From Geobacter sp. (GTDB taxonomy: Bacteria > Desulfobacterota > Desulfuromonadia > Geobacterales > Geobacteraceae): a stretch of 64,000 nt of DNA. How positions within the stretch are numbered: the first letter of the stretch is position 1; each line of letters begins with the position of its first letter. Shown here in pieces: positions 41,618 through 51,006 of the stretch. A model generated the notes under the pieces. That model searched no databases. It worked only from the letters and a program-made list of their open reading frames with translations, and was not told the origin of the DNA. The position numbers were made by a program, and so were the translations under genes. The DNA lies in assembly GCA_016177775.1 (NCBI GenBank), contig JACOUQ010000008.1:62001-126000 (forward strand). Direction: 5' to 3'.

Positions 41618-41640
41618 AAAAAAGCCCGCAATCGCGGGCT
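41618..41640 (-). terminator. Terminator of the small exported repeat-protein gene
   Basis: agcccgc pairs with gcgggct around an aatc loop. On the minus strand it is followed by six T. Confidence 0.9.
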
Positions 41641-41674
41641 CTTTAGTGTTTCTGGAATTGTTGGAATAGCAGTC

Positions 41675-42001
41675 TTACTGCCGCCGCCGGTTGTGTTTCT
41701 GCCGGTAAACGTCGCGGCTTGCCCTGTTCTGCTCCCTGGTGAGCTTGGCGCGCTCCTTCCTGGTCAGATTGCCGTCAGCCTTCATCCGCTCCTCGTCCTG
41801 CTTGATTTTGGCCTGCTCCGCTTCGAGGCGCCCGGTTTCCTTCGGGGTAAGGGCGCCGCTCTCCACGCCCTGGTCGATCCTGCGCTCCTGGTTCTGCTCG
41901 CGCCGCTGGATGCGGGGGTCGTTGGTCCCGGCCAGGCAAGCGCCGGCAAAAAGGATGGTTGACATGCCGCACAGCAGGGTGGTGACGATTCTTCTTTTCA
42001 T
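41675..42001 (-). CDS. Small exported charged protein with a repeated LTxxE motif
   Basis: The protein has 108 residues. A signal peptide (MKRRIVTTLLCGMSTILFAG, cut near CLAG) is followed by a highly charged helical region. Two related units are visible: GALTPKETGRLEAEQAKI and GNLTRKERAKLTREQNRA. Proteins of this kind are common in Geobacter and relatives but have no assigned function. AGGAGG lies seven bases before the ATG. A terminator follows, so it is a single-gene unit. Confidence 0.72.
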   Translation of the reverse strand: MKRRIVTTLLCGMSTILFAGACLAGTNDPRIQRREQNQERRIDQGVESGALTPKETGRLEAEQAKIKQDEERMKADGNLTRKERAKLTREQNRASRDVYRQKHNRRRQ

Positions 42002-42088
42002 GGTGTGCCTCCTGAAACATTGGATGAAATTGCTTCTTGTCATGTTAAACGCATTAATTCCGATCTGGTTGACAAATTTTTTTCAAAA

Positions 42089-43021
42089 TCACCTGAACCG
42101 GTAGGTAACACCTGCCATCACGGAGTACGATTTCAGGTTCGCCCCGTTGAAGCGGGTGACCGATGTGGTTCCATTGGAGAAAAAGGTCTGGTCGGTCCCG
42201 TCGTCGGTTGTCCAGTACTGGTAGCCAAAGTCGGTGGTAATGAGCCAGTTCCTGTTGATGGCGAAATCAGCCCCGGCTTTCGTGATTATCCCATAGCCGT
42301 TGGCCAGGTGCTCGAAGCTCTTCGGATGGTCGAAATCGGTCCGCAGATTCCAGTTCCCCACCCCCTCGTAGTCGACCCAGTGATACTCGAAGGTGCCGTG
42401 GAACCGCAGACTCCGGGAGGGAAGAACCTCAAGGTCGAGGCCTCCCCAAGGGCCGTACCACTTGGTTTCGTAGGTGCTGTCCAGCCCGGAGAAAGAGCCG
42501 GTGGCAGGAATGGTCTGGTAGCCGTCACGAATGCGAAGGTTCTGCTCGCGGTACGAAAACCCCGCAAGGGGCGCGACGCTGAACACACCGTTCCCGAAGC
42601 TGGTCTTGAGTCCAACCCCTCCGGTCACATCCCAGACGTTACCACCGCCACCGTCATTGTTGGAACGGGAATATTCCAGGGTGCGGTCGTTCCCGTTGTA
42701 ATCCGAATCCTGGTTCTCCCCGCTCAGTATCCAGCCGTAACCGAAATTAGCCCGTGTGTAAAGCGAGAGCCCGGAGTCGAACTGGTGCAAATACTTGCCG
42801 CTGGCGTTCACCTGGAAGATCTCCAGATCCCGCCAGGTTAGCTCGGACAGGATATTCACCCCGCCACCGGCAATGCTCCAGTCAAAATCGTCGTGCCGGT
42901 AGCCATTTGTGACAGAGACTTCGAAATTGTTTGCCGGCTGGGCGAATGCCCGGCCTCCCGTCAGCCCCAAGAGCAGAACAGCTAAAGCAGTGACATGCAT
43001 CCTCCACATGACACGAATCAT
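42089..43021 (-). CDS. Outer-membrane beta-barrel protein
   Basis: The protein has 310 residues. A signal peptide (cut near GRAFAQ) is followed by long alternating, aromatic-rich strands (for example FEVSVTNGYRHDDFDWSIAG and GYGWILSGENQDSDYNG), ending in GVTYRFR. About ten strands seem possible. A resemblance to omptin-type or related adhesion/protease barrels is suggested by the Trp/Tyr/Asp pattern, but I do not see a certain catalytic set. GGGAGG precedes the ATG. Confidence 0.72.
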   Translation of the reverse strand: MIRVMWRMHVTALAVLLLGLTGGRAFAQPANNFEVSVTNGYRHDDFDWSIAGGGVNILSELTWRDLEIFQVNASGKYLHQFDSGLSLYTRANFGYGWILSGENQDSDYNGNDRTLEYSRSNNDGGGGNVWDVTGGVGLKTSFGNGVFSVAPLAGFSYREQNLRIRDGYQTIPATGSFSGLDSTYETKWYGPWGGLDLEVLPSRSLRFHGTFEYHWVDYEGVGNWNLRTDFDHPKSFEHLANGYGIITKAGADFAINRNWLITTDFGYQYWTTDDGTDQTFFSNGTTSVTRFNGANLKSYSVMAGVTYRFR

Positions 43022-43079
43022 GGTTTTCCTCCCAGCGCCAATGAATTGGATTATATTATATCAGAAATCAGAAACCCGC

Positions 43080-43301
43080 CTACCCCTCCCCGCACCACTG
43101 GAACCTGGGGAGATCCTGCCCGTCGACAACAACGGTCTCGGTGAACATCTCCAGCGGTCTCACCCACAGGGAATTATCGCCGTAGAGGCAGCGGTAGACC
43201 ACGAGTTCCTCGCCGGTCTCACTGTGGCGGGCCACGTCAATCACCTCGTAATGGCGTCCCTTGTAGTGGCGGTAACGGCCGGGTTTCATATGCTTTTTCA
43301 T
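43080..43301 (-). CDS. DUF1653 domain protein
   Basis: The protein has 73 residues. PGRYRHYKGRHYEVIDVARH and EELVVYRCLYGDNSLWVRPL with a C-terminal GQDLPRFQ form the DUF1653 domain, a small beta fold of unknown role. The ATG at 43301 is preceded by GGGGGG at about seven bases. A GTG six bases upstream is the alternative start. It follows the DUF2059-like gene by about 12 bases. Confidence 0.85.
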   Translation of the reverse strand: MKKHMKPGRYRHYKGRHYEVIDVARHSETGEELVVYRCLYGDNSLWVRPLEMFTETVVVDGQDLPRFQWCGEG

Positions 43302-43313
43302 TACCACGCCCCC

Positions 43314-44132
43314 CTATTTCTTTCCCTTTTCCAGCTCCTCAGTCAGCTTCCGCGTAAACGTATCGAACATCTGTTCCAGAACCGCTCCGATGGCGGCAGC
43401 GCCAGCTTCATTATAACGGCTGCCGCTCGCAGATTCATAGAAGGCGATGTACTTTTCCAGTTCCTCGTCGGTGAAGTTCCGGTAGGTATAGAGCGAGGAG
43501 AGTATCGTCTGCTGCCGGAGCTGCTCCCGTATCGCAGGCATGAGATTCTCCAGCTCATCCAGGACAGCTTCCTCGTCCCCCTCCTTCACCGCTACATTTT
43601 TCAGGGTGTTTGTAAATATGTTCATCAATATCCCCGTGACCAGCTCGGACGAGTGGGTCACCTCCTCCAGTTGCTGCATAAGGGCCACACGCTCCGAAGG
43701 TGGCGGAGTTTCCTGGAGCTCCGCCAGGTAACGGAGCATGGCGGCCTGCCGGCCCGGCCCCACCTCTTCGGACTCGGCAGCTGTGAACCGTTGCCCCGGC
43801 GGGCTTTTGAGCCAGGCAATGACATCCTTCATGGTCCGCGGATCTACGTTCTTGAGGAAATATTCGCGGCTGGTCTTGCGGGCCGCTTTCCGGTCGAACG
43901 ATTCGCGGAGAAGCTGCGACACGCGGTCGCTCTCCGCCGTGGCCGGTTGTGTGGTCTGGCGCCAAGTCTGCTGGGCGTCCATTATCTGCGGCAGGCTGTC
44001 GACAACCAGGTTGAACCCGGACAGCTCCAAGGCGCTGTCCACCATCTCCTCCAGGTTTTCCGCAGCCGCGCCGATGACGGCCTGGCAGAGCAGAAAGGCC
44101 AGCATGGCTGTCAATGCAAGAAGCTTTTTCAT
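43314..44132 (-). CDS. Exported DUF2059-like protein
   Basis: The protein has 272 residues. A signal peptide (MKKLLALTAMLAFLLCQAV) is followed by an all-helical domain. The C-terminal pattern YRNFTDEELEKYIAFYESASG resembles the DUF2059 core (FTxEEL, FYxSPxG). The middle of the protein repeats the idea (DVIAWLKSPPGQRFTAAE), suggesting an internal duplication. It is probably periplasmic. The function is unknown. Confidence 0.7.
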   Translation of the reverse strand: MKKLLALTAMLAFLLCQAVIGAAAENLEEMVDSALELSGFNLVVDSLPQIMDAQQTWRQTTQPATAESDRVSQLLRESFDRKAARKTSREYFLKNVDPRTMKDVIAWLKSPPGQRFTAAESEEVGPGRQAAMLRYLAELQETPPPSERVALMQQLEEVTHSSELVTGILMNIFTNTLKNVAVKEGDEEAVLDELENLMPAIREQLRQQTILSSLYTYRNFTDEELEKYIAFYESASGSRYNEAGAAAIGAVLEQMFDTFTRKLTEELEKGKK

Positions 44133-44162
44133 GGTTCCCTCCGAAGGTTGAAATGACCTGCC

Positions 44163-44900
44163 TCAGGCATTTTTCTTATTCTGTAAAAAAATGACATAGC
44201 CCCGAAACCACGGGCTCGATACTAAATTCGTCGGTGCCTGCCATTCCCCATTTTGTATCAGCCCAATTTTAAACGGTATGGTTAAACGCGCAAGTGCAGG
44301 AAGATAGGAATTGTAATTGGCGATGGTTTGTTTACCTTGATACGTTTGAATGATGATCTCGTCAACAATTTCCTTGAGTTGGTCTATTGCTTCTGCATCG
44401 CCATTACTGGTCCAGTCCAGCAGGCCGGTAATACCGAGTTGAAAGTTTGCCGGCAATGCAGCCCGAACCTGCCGTAAAAAGTCTGCATATTCCCGCAAAT
44501 GCTTCGTTCTTGCGTCAAAGTCTATCTGCAGGCCAGCTACGTCATTTCCTGAGAGTTGCCAGTGTTGGAGTCGTGAAAGGAGCGTTTGCATGATTTCAGG
44601 CGTCCAGCGCAGCGTGGTTGCCCGGTAGACCAGCCAGGTCCTTCCTCTTTTGACTTTTGCAACCGGCATTCCCTGTGGGATGACCATCACTTTTGATTGG
44701 TTCCGCTTCCTGACCTCAACGACCTGCCCCTGCAGGATATACAGGTTTTCTGCCCGTGCCAGAACAGGCTGGGGTCTGACTCCGCCCCATATCCAGAAAG
44801 ACGAATGGTCCTCTGCCTTCACGACACCGGGATACGCCGGCCATGGCTGACCAATTGTCAACAGTAAAGCCGTCACCAGCATTAACCGCAATCTGAACAT
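44163..44900 (-). CDS. DUF3142-like exported protein
   Basis: The protein has 245 residues. A hydrophobic N-terminus (FRLRLMLVTALLLTIG) is followed by SSFWIWGGVRPQP, LYILQGQVVEV, VAGLQIDFDARTKHL, LGITGLLDWTSNG and EIIIQTYQGKQTI. These look like strands of a TIM-barrel, glycosidase-like fold described as DUF3142. The ATG at 44900 comes two bases after the stop of the preceding gene, so it is translationally coupled. The function is unknown. Confidence 0.68.
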   Translation of the reverse strand: MFRLRLMLVTALLLTIGQPWPAYPGVVKAEDHSSFWIWGGVRPQPVLARAENLYILQGQVVEVRKRNQSKVMVIPQGMPVAKVKRGRTWLVYRATTLRWTPEIMQTLLSRLQHWQLSGNDVAGLQIDFDARTKHLREYADFLRQVRAALPANFQLGITGLLDWTSNGDAEAIDQLKEIVDEIIIQTYQGKQTIANYNSYLPALARLTIPFKIGLIQNGEWQAPTNLVSSPWFRGYVIFLQNKKNA

Positions 44901-44902
44901 GA

Positions 44903-47050
44903 TTACCAATAGTATTTGAGCGACTTCGCCCACGTCGTGTCCGGATAATCGTTTTTCAAGGTCTTGAACCAGGATCTTCTGACGGAGATAGCGACTTCAT
45001 TCCCTCCGCAGTCGTTGTACCCCGAAGGCGCATAGCATTTGATTGCGCGAAACAGGGCATATGCCTTCAAGTCATGGGGAGCGTGCGTATCCGCCATTAC
45101 CCTCTTGTATGCCTCACCCCTTGAGAATGTTTCGCCCGTAAACCGGGAAGGAGCTGAGCCGAGCACGGCCCCGACGGCATCAGCTCGCGGCTCGTCGGGA
45201 AAATCCCTGTAGCCGGGGAGTGATCCGAGGTTGTTGGATTTCACAAAATCGCCCAGACAAATCAAGCCAGCCGGGTCCTGTGGATCCTTTGCCAAAATTT
45301 TGGCGATTTCCAGTGTAGAAGGACAACCGTAATTGTCCTTGTTTTTTACGCCCGACCAGGTAAACAGAGCCAACTGCGGTTCACCATAATTTCCATATTG
45401 GGGTGCCGTATATTTCGCTGCATCCTGTGGCAAGAGGGCATAATCCTCAATGTAGCGTTGGTAGTGTCCCTTGAGCAGATCCTTGTAGAGCAGTGTGTAG
45501 AGCGCAAGGTGACGCTCCTGCACGGCGTTGTCCTTCAATTGTATGATCCTGCGGAGCAGATCCGGAGACGCATCATTCCGTATCAGGATGTTGCGGATCG
45601 CACTTTCGGTAATCGGTGATTTTTCCTCGAAAGCCAACTCGATTTCATTAGCCTGCTCGTAGTTGAGGGCCAGCGCCAGTTGGACTGTTTCGGCCTGAAG
45701 GGGCTGTTTGCAGACCGGCAGCAGGCTCAGCCAGAGCTGACGTGCGCCCCGGTGATCCTTTGTCTCTTCAAGGGCCAGGCCGCGCAATATGAGCCGGCTG
45801 AAGTCCAGGTAGGTCATCTCGGGAGGAATGTCAGCGGGCAGGGTTTTCAAGGCGCCCGCCGGATCTTTTTGCACATAAAAGCTATGAGCGGCGAGCAGAT
45901 AGTCGTACAACGGCTTGTGACCGGCAAAAACCGGTAGTTGCTTCTCCAGGCCGGAAGCATCGATGCGCTCAGGGGTGCGCATCAACGATAGATCGAGGGT
46001 TGCCAGGAATATGGGATTGTCCATCTGTTCGGGCTGCGCGATGTCGAAGAGCTTGTTGTCGGCTTCCAGGACCATGGCATCCAGTGACAGGTTGTGCTGT
46101 GGAGATTCGGGGTGTTTCAGTTGCCAAGCATATTCCTCGGCAAGTTTCCGCGGCCGGTTCCCCATCCAGTAGACACGACGCAAGAGCCCTCTTGCCGATG
46201 GGGCGTACACGCCATTTGGGTACTCTTGCAAATACTTGTTGAACTCGTCTTCTGCTGCAGCAAGGCGTTGCTGATCGACCTTCTTCAAATCGGGGAACCC
46301 GTATTCATCGAATGCATCTTTCTGTGAGTGGTTGAGCCGGGTACGTCCCAGCATGTAGCGGGAGGTTTCCCGGAGCCATGCTTGGCTGGAATCCGCGAGA
46401 TTTCCAAAACCGTCCAGGGCTTCATCATAGCGCCCCTCGTAGAAGGAAGTGATTGCAAGAAGGTACTGCCTGAACTCGTTGCCACTCGCTGAAGTAATTT
46501 TCAACGCCTTTATTGCCGGGCTGGCAGAGTTGCTGGATGTGTTGGAAAACACCTCTACGCAACGGGGCTTCAGCTCCAGCCGTGCGTCTGCCAGCAACTG
46601 CCGCTCGGCATCCGGCAGCTCTCCGGTATTTCCCAGTGCCTCGACAAATCCGTTTTTACCGATCTCGTTACTGACGCAGCGGCTTACCTCATTAGTGCCT
46701 TCCTGCATATCCTCTTTTTTTATGCTGCTTACCGCGTCGTTAGCCAGAAAAACATTACTTTCAAAATTCTTTACGCTGAAAGGTACATTTCCATAACCCT
46801 GCTCTGAATCTTCCTGGGCAATTGGCTGTGTCTGCAATTTGGCAAGACCGGCATCAACCAGCAGTAATTTCAGATTGACCCGCCTGTCATTGCCGGGTGA
46901 TAGAAACGGCACATTACTGCAGGAAGCGTATTCACTCTGTACAAGCGTCCATCGAGGATTGCAGAAATAGTCGGAACTTGCTCCTGCCACACCGGCACTC
47001 AAAACAAGGGTGATACAGAGTGCAGCGAACAGTTGATGGTGGGAAATCAT
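44903..47050 (-). CDS. Large exported TPR-like protein
   Basis: The protein has 715 residues. A signal peptide (LFAALCITLVLSAGVAG) is followed by Cys-containing YFCNPRWTL and helical repeats resembling TPRs (FRQYLLAITSFYEGRYDEAL; ADSSQAWLRETSRYMLGR; EDEFNKYLQEYPNG). I recognise no enzyme motif. I chose the ATG at 47050 (GAGAGG five bases upstream) because the longer ORF from 47146 puts 32 residues in front of the signal peptide. It is paired with the DUF3142 gene, so the two probably act together in the envelope. Confidence 0.7.
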   Translation of the reverse strand: MISHHQLFAALCITLVLSAGVAGASSDYFCNPRWTLVQSEYASCSNVPFLSPGNDRRVNLKLLLVDAGLAKLQTQPIAQEDSEQGYGNVPFSVKNFESNVFLANDAVSSIKKEDMQEGTNEVSRCVSNEIGKNGFVEALGNTGELPDAERQLLADARLELKPRCVEVFSNTSSNSASPAIKALKITSASGNEFRQYLLAITSFYEGRYDEALDGFGNLADSSQAWLRETSRYMLGRTRLNHSQKDAFDEYGFPDLKKVDQQRLAAAEDEFNKYLQEYPNGVYAPSARGLLRRVYWMGNRPRKLAEEYAWQLKHPESPQHNLSLDAMVLEADNKLFDIAQPEQMDNPIFLATLDLSLMRTPERIDASGLEKQLPVFAGHKPLYDYLLAAHSFYVQKDPAGALKTLPADIPPEMTYLDFSRLILRGLALEETKDHRGARQLWLSLLPVCKQPLQAETVQLALALNYEQANEIELAFEEKSPITESAIRNILIRNDASPDLLRRIIQLKDNAVQERHLALYTLLYKDLLKGHYQRYIEDYALLPQDAAKYTAPQYGNYGEPQLALFTWSGVKNKDNYGCPSTLEIAKILAKDPQDPAGLICLGDFVKSNNLGSLPGYRDFPDEPRADAVGAVLGSAPSRFTGETFSRGEAYKRVMADTHAPHDLKAYALFRAIKCYAPSGYNDCGGNEVAISVRRSWFKTLKNDYPDTTWAKSLKYYW

Positions 47051-47180
47051 GGGAACCTCTCTTAAATGCGGCCATGGGCAGACCGTCGCCCGTTTTGCCT
47101 GTGATGTAGCTGCCATGATAAAACTCCTTCGTAATGTTAATAGCACTACAGCATCACGACATCAAGACATCATGCCACTA

Positions 47181-47214
47181 AAAAACGGGCAGCCCGCTGG
47201 AGCTGCCCGTTTTT
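47181..47214. terminator. Bidirectional terminator between pyc and the TPR gene
   Basis: A perfect 13-bp stem (aaaaacgggcagc / gctgcccgttttt) encloses an 8-base loop, with A- and T-runs at the stem ends. It lies downstream of pyc. Confidence 0.85.
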
Positions 47215-47231
47215 GATGGATTGAATCGTAG

Positions 47232-47251
47232 GGGCGCACGGCTGTGCGCCC
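47232..47251. repeat. Short hairpin gggcgcac / gtgcgccc
   Basis: A perfect 8-bp stem has a ggct loop and is preceded by gtag. It is a common form of intergenic repeat. It lies 25 bases from the pyc stop. Confidence 0.7.
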
Positions 47252-47275
47252 GTAATGTGTCCGGAAAAGCGTGGC

Positions 47276-50200
47276 TTACGCCAGGACGACCACCAGGTCC
47301 TCCTTCTCCACCTTGTCCCCTTCCTTGAACTTCACCTCTGCTATCACGCAGTCTTCCTTTGCCTTGATGTTGGTCTCCATCTTCATCGCCTCGGTGACCA
47401 TCAGGACGTCGCCGGCCTTGATGCTGTCGCCGGCCTTCACGTTGAGCTTCAGAACCTTCCCCGGCATGGGGGCTCCGACGTGCTTGGGATTGGACTTGTC
47501 GGCTTTCTGCCGCACCGCCTCCTCGGTCACCACCGACTGGTCCCGCACCGTGACCTGGCGCTGTTGGCCGTTCAACTCGAAGAATATGTCGCGCGTGCCG
47601 TCCGGGTGGACCTTGCCGACCGCGTTCAGCTTGATGATGAGGGTCTTGCCCGGCTGGATCTCGATGGAGGTCTCCTGCCCCGGCTCAAGGCCGTAGAAGA
47701 AGATCGGGGTCGGGATCACCGAGGTATCGGAGAACTCCTGGCGGTACTTGTCGAACTCGGGGTAGACATGGGGGTAGAGGATGTAGCTCATGAGCGACTT
47801 GTCGTCTACCGGGTGACCTACTTTTGTCTCCAGCTCGATCTGCATCTCATCGAAATCCACCGGCTCCAGCAGTTCGCCGGGACGGCAGGTGATCGGTTCC
47901 TCGCCCCTGAGGATGACCTTCTGCAGCTCCTCCGGCCATCCCTGGTATGGCTGCCCAAGCATCCCCTTGAACATGCCTATGACCGACTCGGGGAAGGCGA
48001 GCTCCTCACTCTTGGTGAAGACGTCTTCGGGCTGGATGTTGTTCTTCACCAGGAACATGGCCATGTCGCCCACAACTTTCGAGGAAGGGGTGACCTTGAC
48101 GATGTCGCCGAACATCATGTTCACCTTGTGGTACATCTCCTTGCACTCCTCCCACCTGTCGAGGAGGCCGAGGCCGGCCACCTGCGGCTTGTAGTTGGAG
48201 TATTGCCCGCCCGGGATCTCGTGGTGATAGACCTCGGCAGTGCCACTCTTGAGGCCGGACTCGAAGGGGGCGTAGTAATCGCGCACCGTCTCCCAGTAAT
48301 TGGCCAGCTTCTGCAGGCCCGCGGCGTTGACCTGCGGGTCGCGCTCGCTCCCCTCCAGCGTCGCCACCAGTGCATTGAGGTTCGGCTGCGAGGTGAGTCC
48401 GCTCATGGATGAGAGGGCCGCGTCGACGATATCCACGCCCGCCTCGCAGGCCTTCAGCAATGTGGCGCTGCCGTTGGAGGAAGTGTCGTGGGTATGGAGG
48501 TGGACCGGTATGCCGATCTCCTCCTTGAGGGCCTTGATCAGCTTGTAGGCCGCCAGCGGCTTGAGGAGCCCCGCCATGTCCTTTATGGCCAGGATGTGGG
48601 CGCCCATCTTCTCCAGCTCTTTCGCCATGTTGACGTAGTATTCCAGCGGGTACTTGTCCCGCTTGGGATCGGTGATGTCGCCGGTGTAGCACATGGACGC
48701 CTCGCAGATCTTGCCGCTCTTCCTGACCGCCTCCATGGCCACGGCCATCCCCCTCGTCCAGTTGAGGGAGTCGAAGACCCGGAATATGTCGATGCCGCTG
48801 GAAGCAGCCTCCTCCACGAAGCGCTGCACCACGTTGTCCGGGTAGTTGGTGTATCCTACCGCGTTGGAGCCGCGCAGGAGCATCTGGAAGAGGATGTTCG
48901 GCACCGCCTCGGAAAGCTTGTGGAGCCGCTGCCAGGGACATTCCTTGAGGAAGCGCATGGAAACGTCGAAGGTGGCGCCACCCCAGCACTCAAGCGAGAA
49001 GAGGTCGGCCCCGAGGTACGAAGTGGGCTCGGCGATGTTCAGCAGGTCGTGCGTGCGGACGCGGGTGGCGAGGTTCGACTGGTGGGCGTCGCGCATGGTG
49101 GTGTCGGTGATGAGGAGCCGCTTCTGCTCCATGATCCACTTGGAGAGCCCTTCGGCCCCCAGCTTCATGAACAGGTCGCGGGTGCCGGCCGGGCGGGGCT
49201 GGGTGTAGTCGATCTCCGGAATGCGCGGATCAATGAGCGACGAGGATTTGAGCGGCTTGGCGATCCCGGCGGAGCCGTTGACTACCACGTCGCCGAGGAA
49301 GGTGAGAACCTTGGTGGCCCGGTCCTGCTTCTCCGGGATCTGGAGTAGCTCCGGGTGCTTCTCGATGAAGGAGGTGTCGCATGTGCCGGACAGAAATACC
49401 GGATGGGTGATGACGTTCTCCAGGAACGGGATATTGGTCTTCACGCCGCGGACCCGGAACTCCTGAAGCGCGCGGTACATGACGTGGGAAGCACCCTCGA
49501 AAGTGAGCCCCCAGGAGGTGACCTTGACCAGGAGGGAGTCATAGTGGGGGGTGATGCGCGAGCCGGTAAAGGCGTTCCCCGCATCGAGGCGGACGCCGAA
49601 GCCGGCCGATGAACGGTAGGTGGTGATGGTGCCGAAATCGGGGGCGAAACTGTTGGCCGGGTCCTCGGTGGTGATGCGGCACTGGATCGCATAGCCCCGC
49701 ATGTCGATGGCGCCCTGGTTCGGGATGCCGATCTCCGGGTCGGAGAGCTTTTTCCCCTCGGCAATGATGATCTGGGTCTGCACCAGGTTGCGGCCGGTGA
49801 TCATCTCGGTAACCGTATGCTCTACCTGGATGCGGGGGTTCATCTCGATGAAGAAGAAGTTGTCGTCGCTGTCGACCAGGAACTCGACGGTTCCGGCGTT
49901 CAGGTAACTTACATGCTGCCCGATGCGGAGCGCCGCATCGCAGATCTCCTTGCGCTTCTTCTGGCTGAGGCAGAGCGACGGCGCGAACTCCACCACCTTC
50001 TGGTGGCGGCGCTGGATGGAGCAGTCCCGCTCGAAGAAGTGGACCAGGTTGCCGTGGGAGTCACCCAGGATCTGCACCTCGATGTGTTTGGGGTTTTCTA
50101 TGTAACGCTCCAGGAATACTGCCGGATTGCCGAAGGCGGCCTTGGCCTCGCTCCGGGCGGAGACCAGCCCCTCCAGGAGCTCCTTCTGGTTGCGGGCCAC

Positions 50201-50722
50201 TCGCATGCCGCGCCCGCCGCCGCCAGCCGCCGCCTTGATGATGATCGGGTAGCCATGATCCTTGGCGAATTTCAGGGCCTCTTCCTCATGCTCGATCGGT
50301 TCCTCGGTGCCGGGGATTATGGGGACCCCGGCGGCTTGGGCGACCTTTCTCCCCGAGACCTTGTCCCCCACCATCCGCTGCATCTCGGCGGTCGGACCGA
50401 TAAAGACGATGCCGGCCCGCACGCACGCCTCGGCAAATTCGGCGTTCTCGGAGAGAAAGCCGTAGCCGGGATGAATGGCGTCCACGTCAATATGCTTTGC
50501 AAGGGAGATAATCTCTTCGATGCCGAGATAGGCGTCAATGGGGCTTTTCCCCTTCCCCACCTGATAGGCCTCGTCAGCCTTGTACCGGTGGAGGGAGAGC
50601 TTGTCCTCCTCCGAATATATTGCCACCGTGCTGATTCCCAGCTCGGTGCAGGCGCGGAAAACGCGAATGGCGATCTCTCCGCGGTTGGCAACCAGTACTT
50701 TTCTGAACTTGCGTTTTTCCAT
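47276..50722 (-). CDS. pyc: Pyruvate carboxylase
   Basis: The protein (1148 residues, normal for the single-chain enzyme) carboxylates pyruvate to oxaloacetate. The biotin carboxylase domain (about 1-460) begins KVLVANRGEIAIRVFRACTE and includes the ATP-grasp glycine loop AAAGGGGRGMRVARN. The carboxyltransferase (about 530-830) shows DTTMRDAHQSNLATR, EPTSYLGADLFSLECWGG and HTHDTSSNG. The biotinyl domain at the C-terminus carries the biotinylated lysine in VTEAMKMET. GGAGG precedes the ATG. An A+T-rich 280-base gap upstream probably holds its promoter. Confidence 0.97.
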   Translation of the reverse strand: MEKRKFRKVLVANRGEIAIRVFRACTELGISTVAIYSEEDKLSLHRYKADEAYQVGKGKSPIDAYLGIEEIISLAKHIDVDAIHPGYGFLSENAEFAEACVRAGIVFIGPTAEMQRMVGDKVSGRKVAQAAGVPIIPGTEEPIEHEEEALKFAKDHGYPIIIKAAAGGGGRGMRVARNQKELLEGLVSARSEAKAAFGNPAVFLERYIENPKHIEVQILGDSHGNLVHFFERDCSIQRRHQKVVEFAPSLCLSQKKRKEICDAALRIGQHVSYLNAGTVEFLVDSDDNFFFIEMNPRIQVEHTVTEMITGRNLVQTQIIIAEGKKLSDPEIGIPNQGAIDMRGYAIQCRITTEDPANSFAPDFGTITTYRSSAGFGVRLDAGNAFTGSRITPHYDSLLVKVTSWGLTFEGASHVMYRALQEFRVRGVKTNIPFLENVITHPVFLSGTCDTSFIEKHPELLQIPEKQDRATKVLTFLGDVVVNGSAGIAKPLKSSSLIDPRIPEIDYTQPRPAGTRDLFMKLGAEGLSKWIMEQKRLLITDTTMRDAHQSNLATRVRTHDLLNIAEPTSYLGADLFSLECWGGATFDVSMRFLKECPWQRLHKLSEAVPNILFQMLLRGSNAVGYTNYPDNVVQRFVEEAASSGIDIFRVFDSLNWTRGMAVAMEAVRKSGKICEASMCYTGDITDPKRDKYPLEYYVNMAKELEKMGAHILAIKDMAGLLKPLAAYKLIKALKEEIGIPVHLHTHDTSSNGSATLLKACEAGVDIVDAALSSMSGLTSQPNLNALVATLEGSERDPQVNAAGLQKLANYWETVRDYYAPFESGLKSGTAEVYHHEIPGGQYSNYKPQVAGLGLLDRWEECKEMYHKVNMMFGDIVKVTPSSKVVGDMAMFLVKNNIQPEDVFTKSEELAFPESVIGMFKGMLGQPYQGWPEELQKVILRGEEPITCRPGELLEPVDFDEMQIELETKVGHPVDDKSLMSYILYPHVYPEFDKYRQEFSDTSVIPTPIFFYGLEPGQETSIEIQPGKTLIIKLNAVGKVHPDGTRDIFFELNGQQRQVTVRDQSVVTEEAVRQKADKSNPKHVGAPMPGKVLKLNVKAGDSIKAGDVLMVTEAMKMETNIKAKEDCVIAEVKFKEGDKVEKEDLVVVLA

Positions 50723-51006
50723 GCAGATCCTCCGGCAGAACTGTTTTTATCAAAAATAAAACGTATACAAAGCCGATAAAATTTAGTAGCGCTAAAGTTA
50801 TTTAGTTATTTTGAATAGTTACAAACCATTACCGCATCGTAAATAAAAACAGAACCTGAAAATAAAGTCAACTACAAACTCATGTTTTGCAGGCTAAAAC
50901 GAGTAACAGAACATATATATTTATACAAATTTTCCCTTCCCCGTAAGCCGTGTTTAATGTTAGTATGCGACCATCGCGTTTAAACTATTCCAAAGGAGTA
51001 TTGCGT

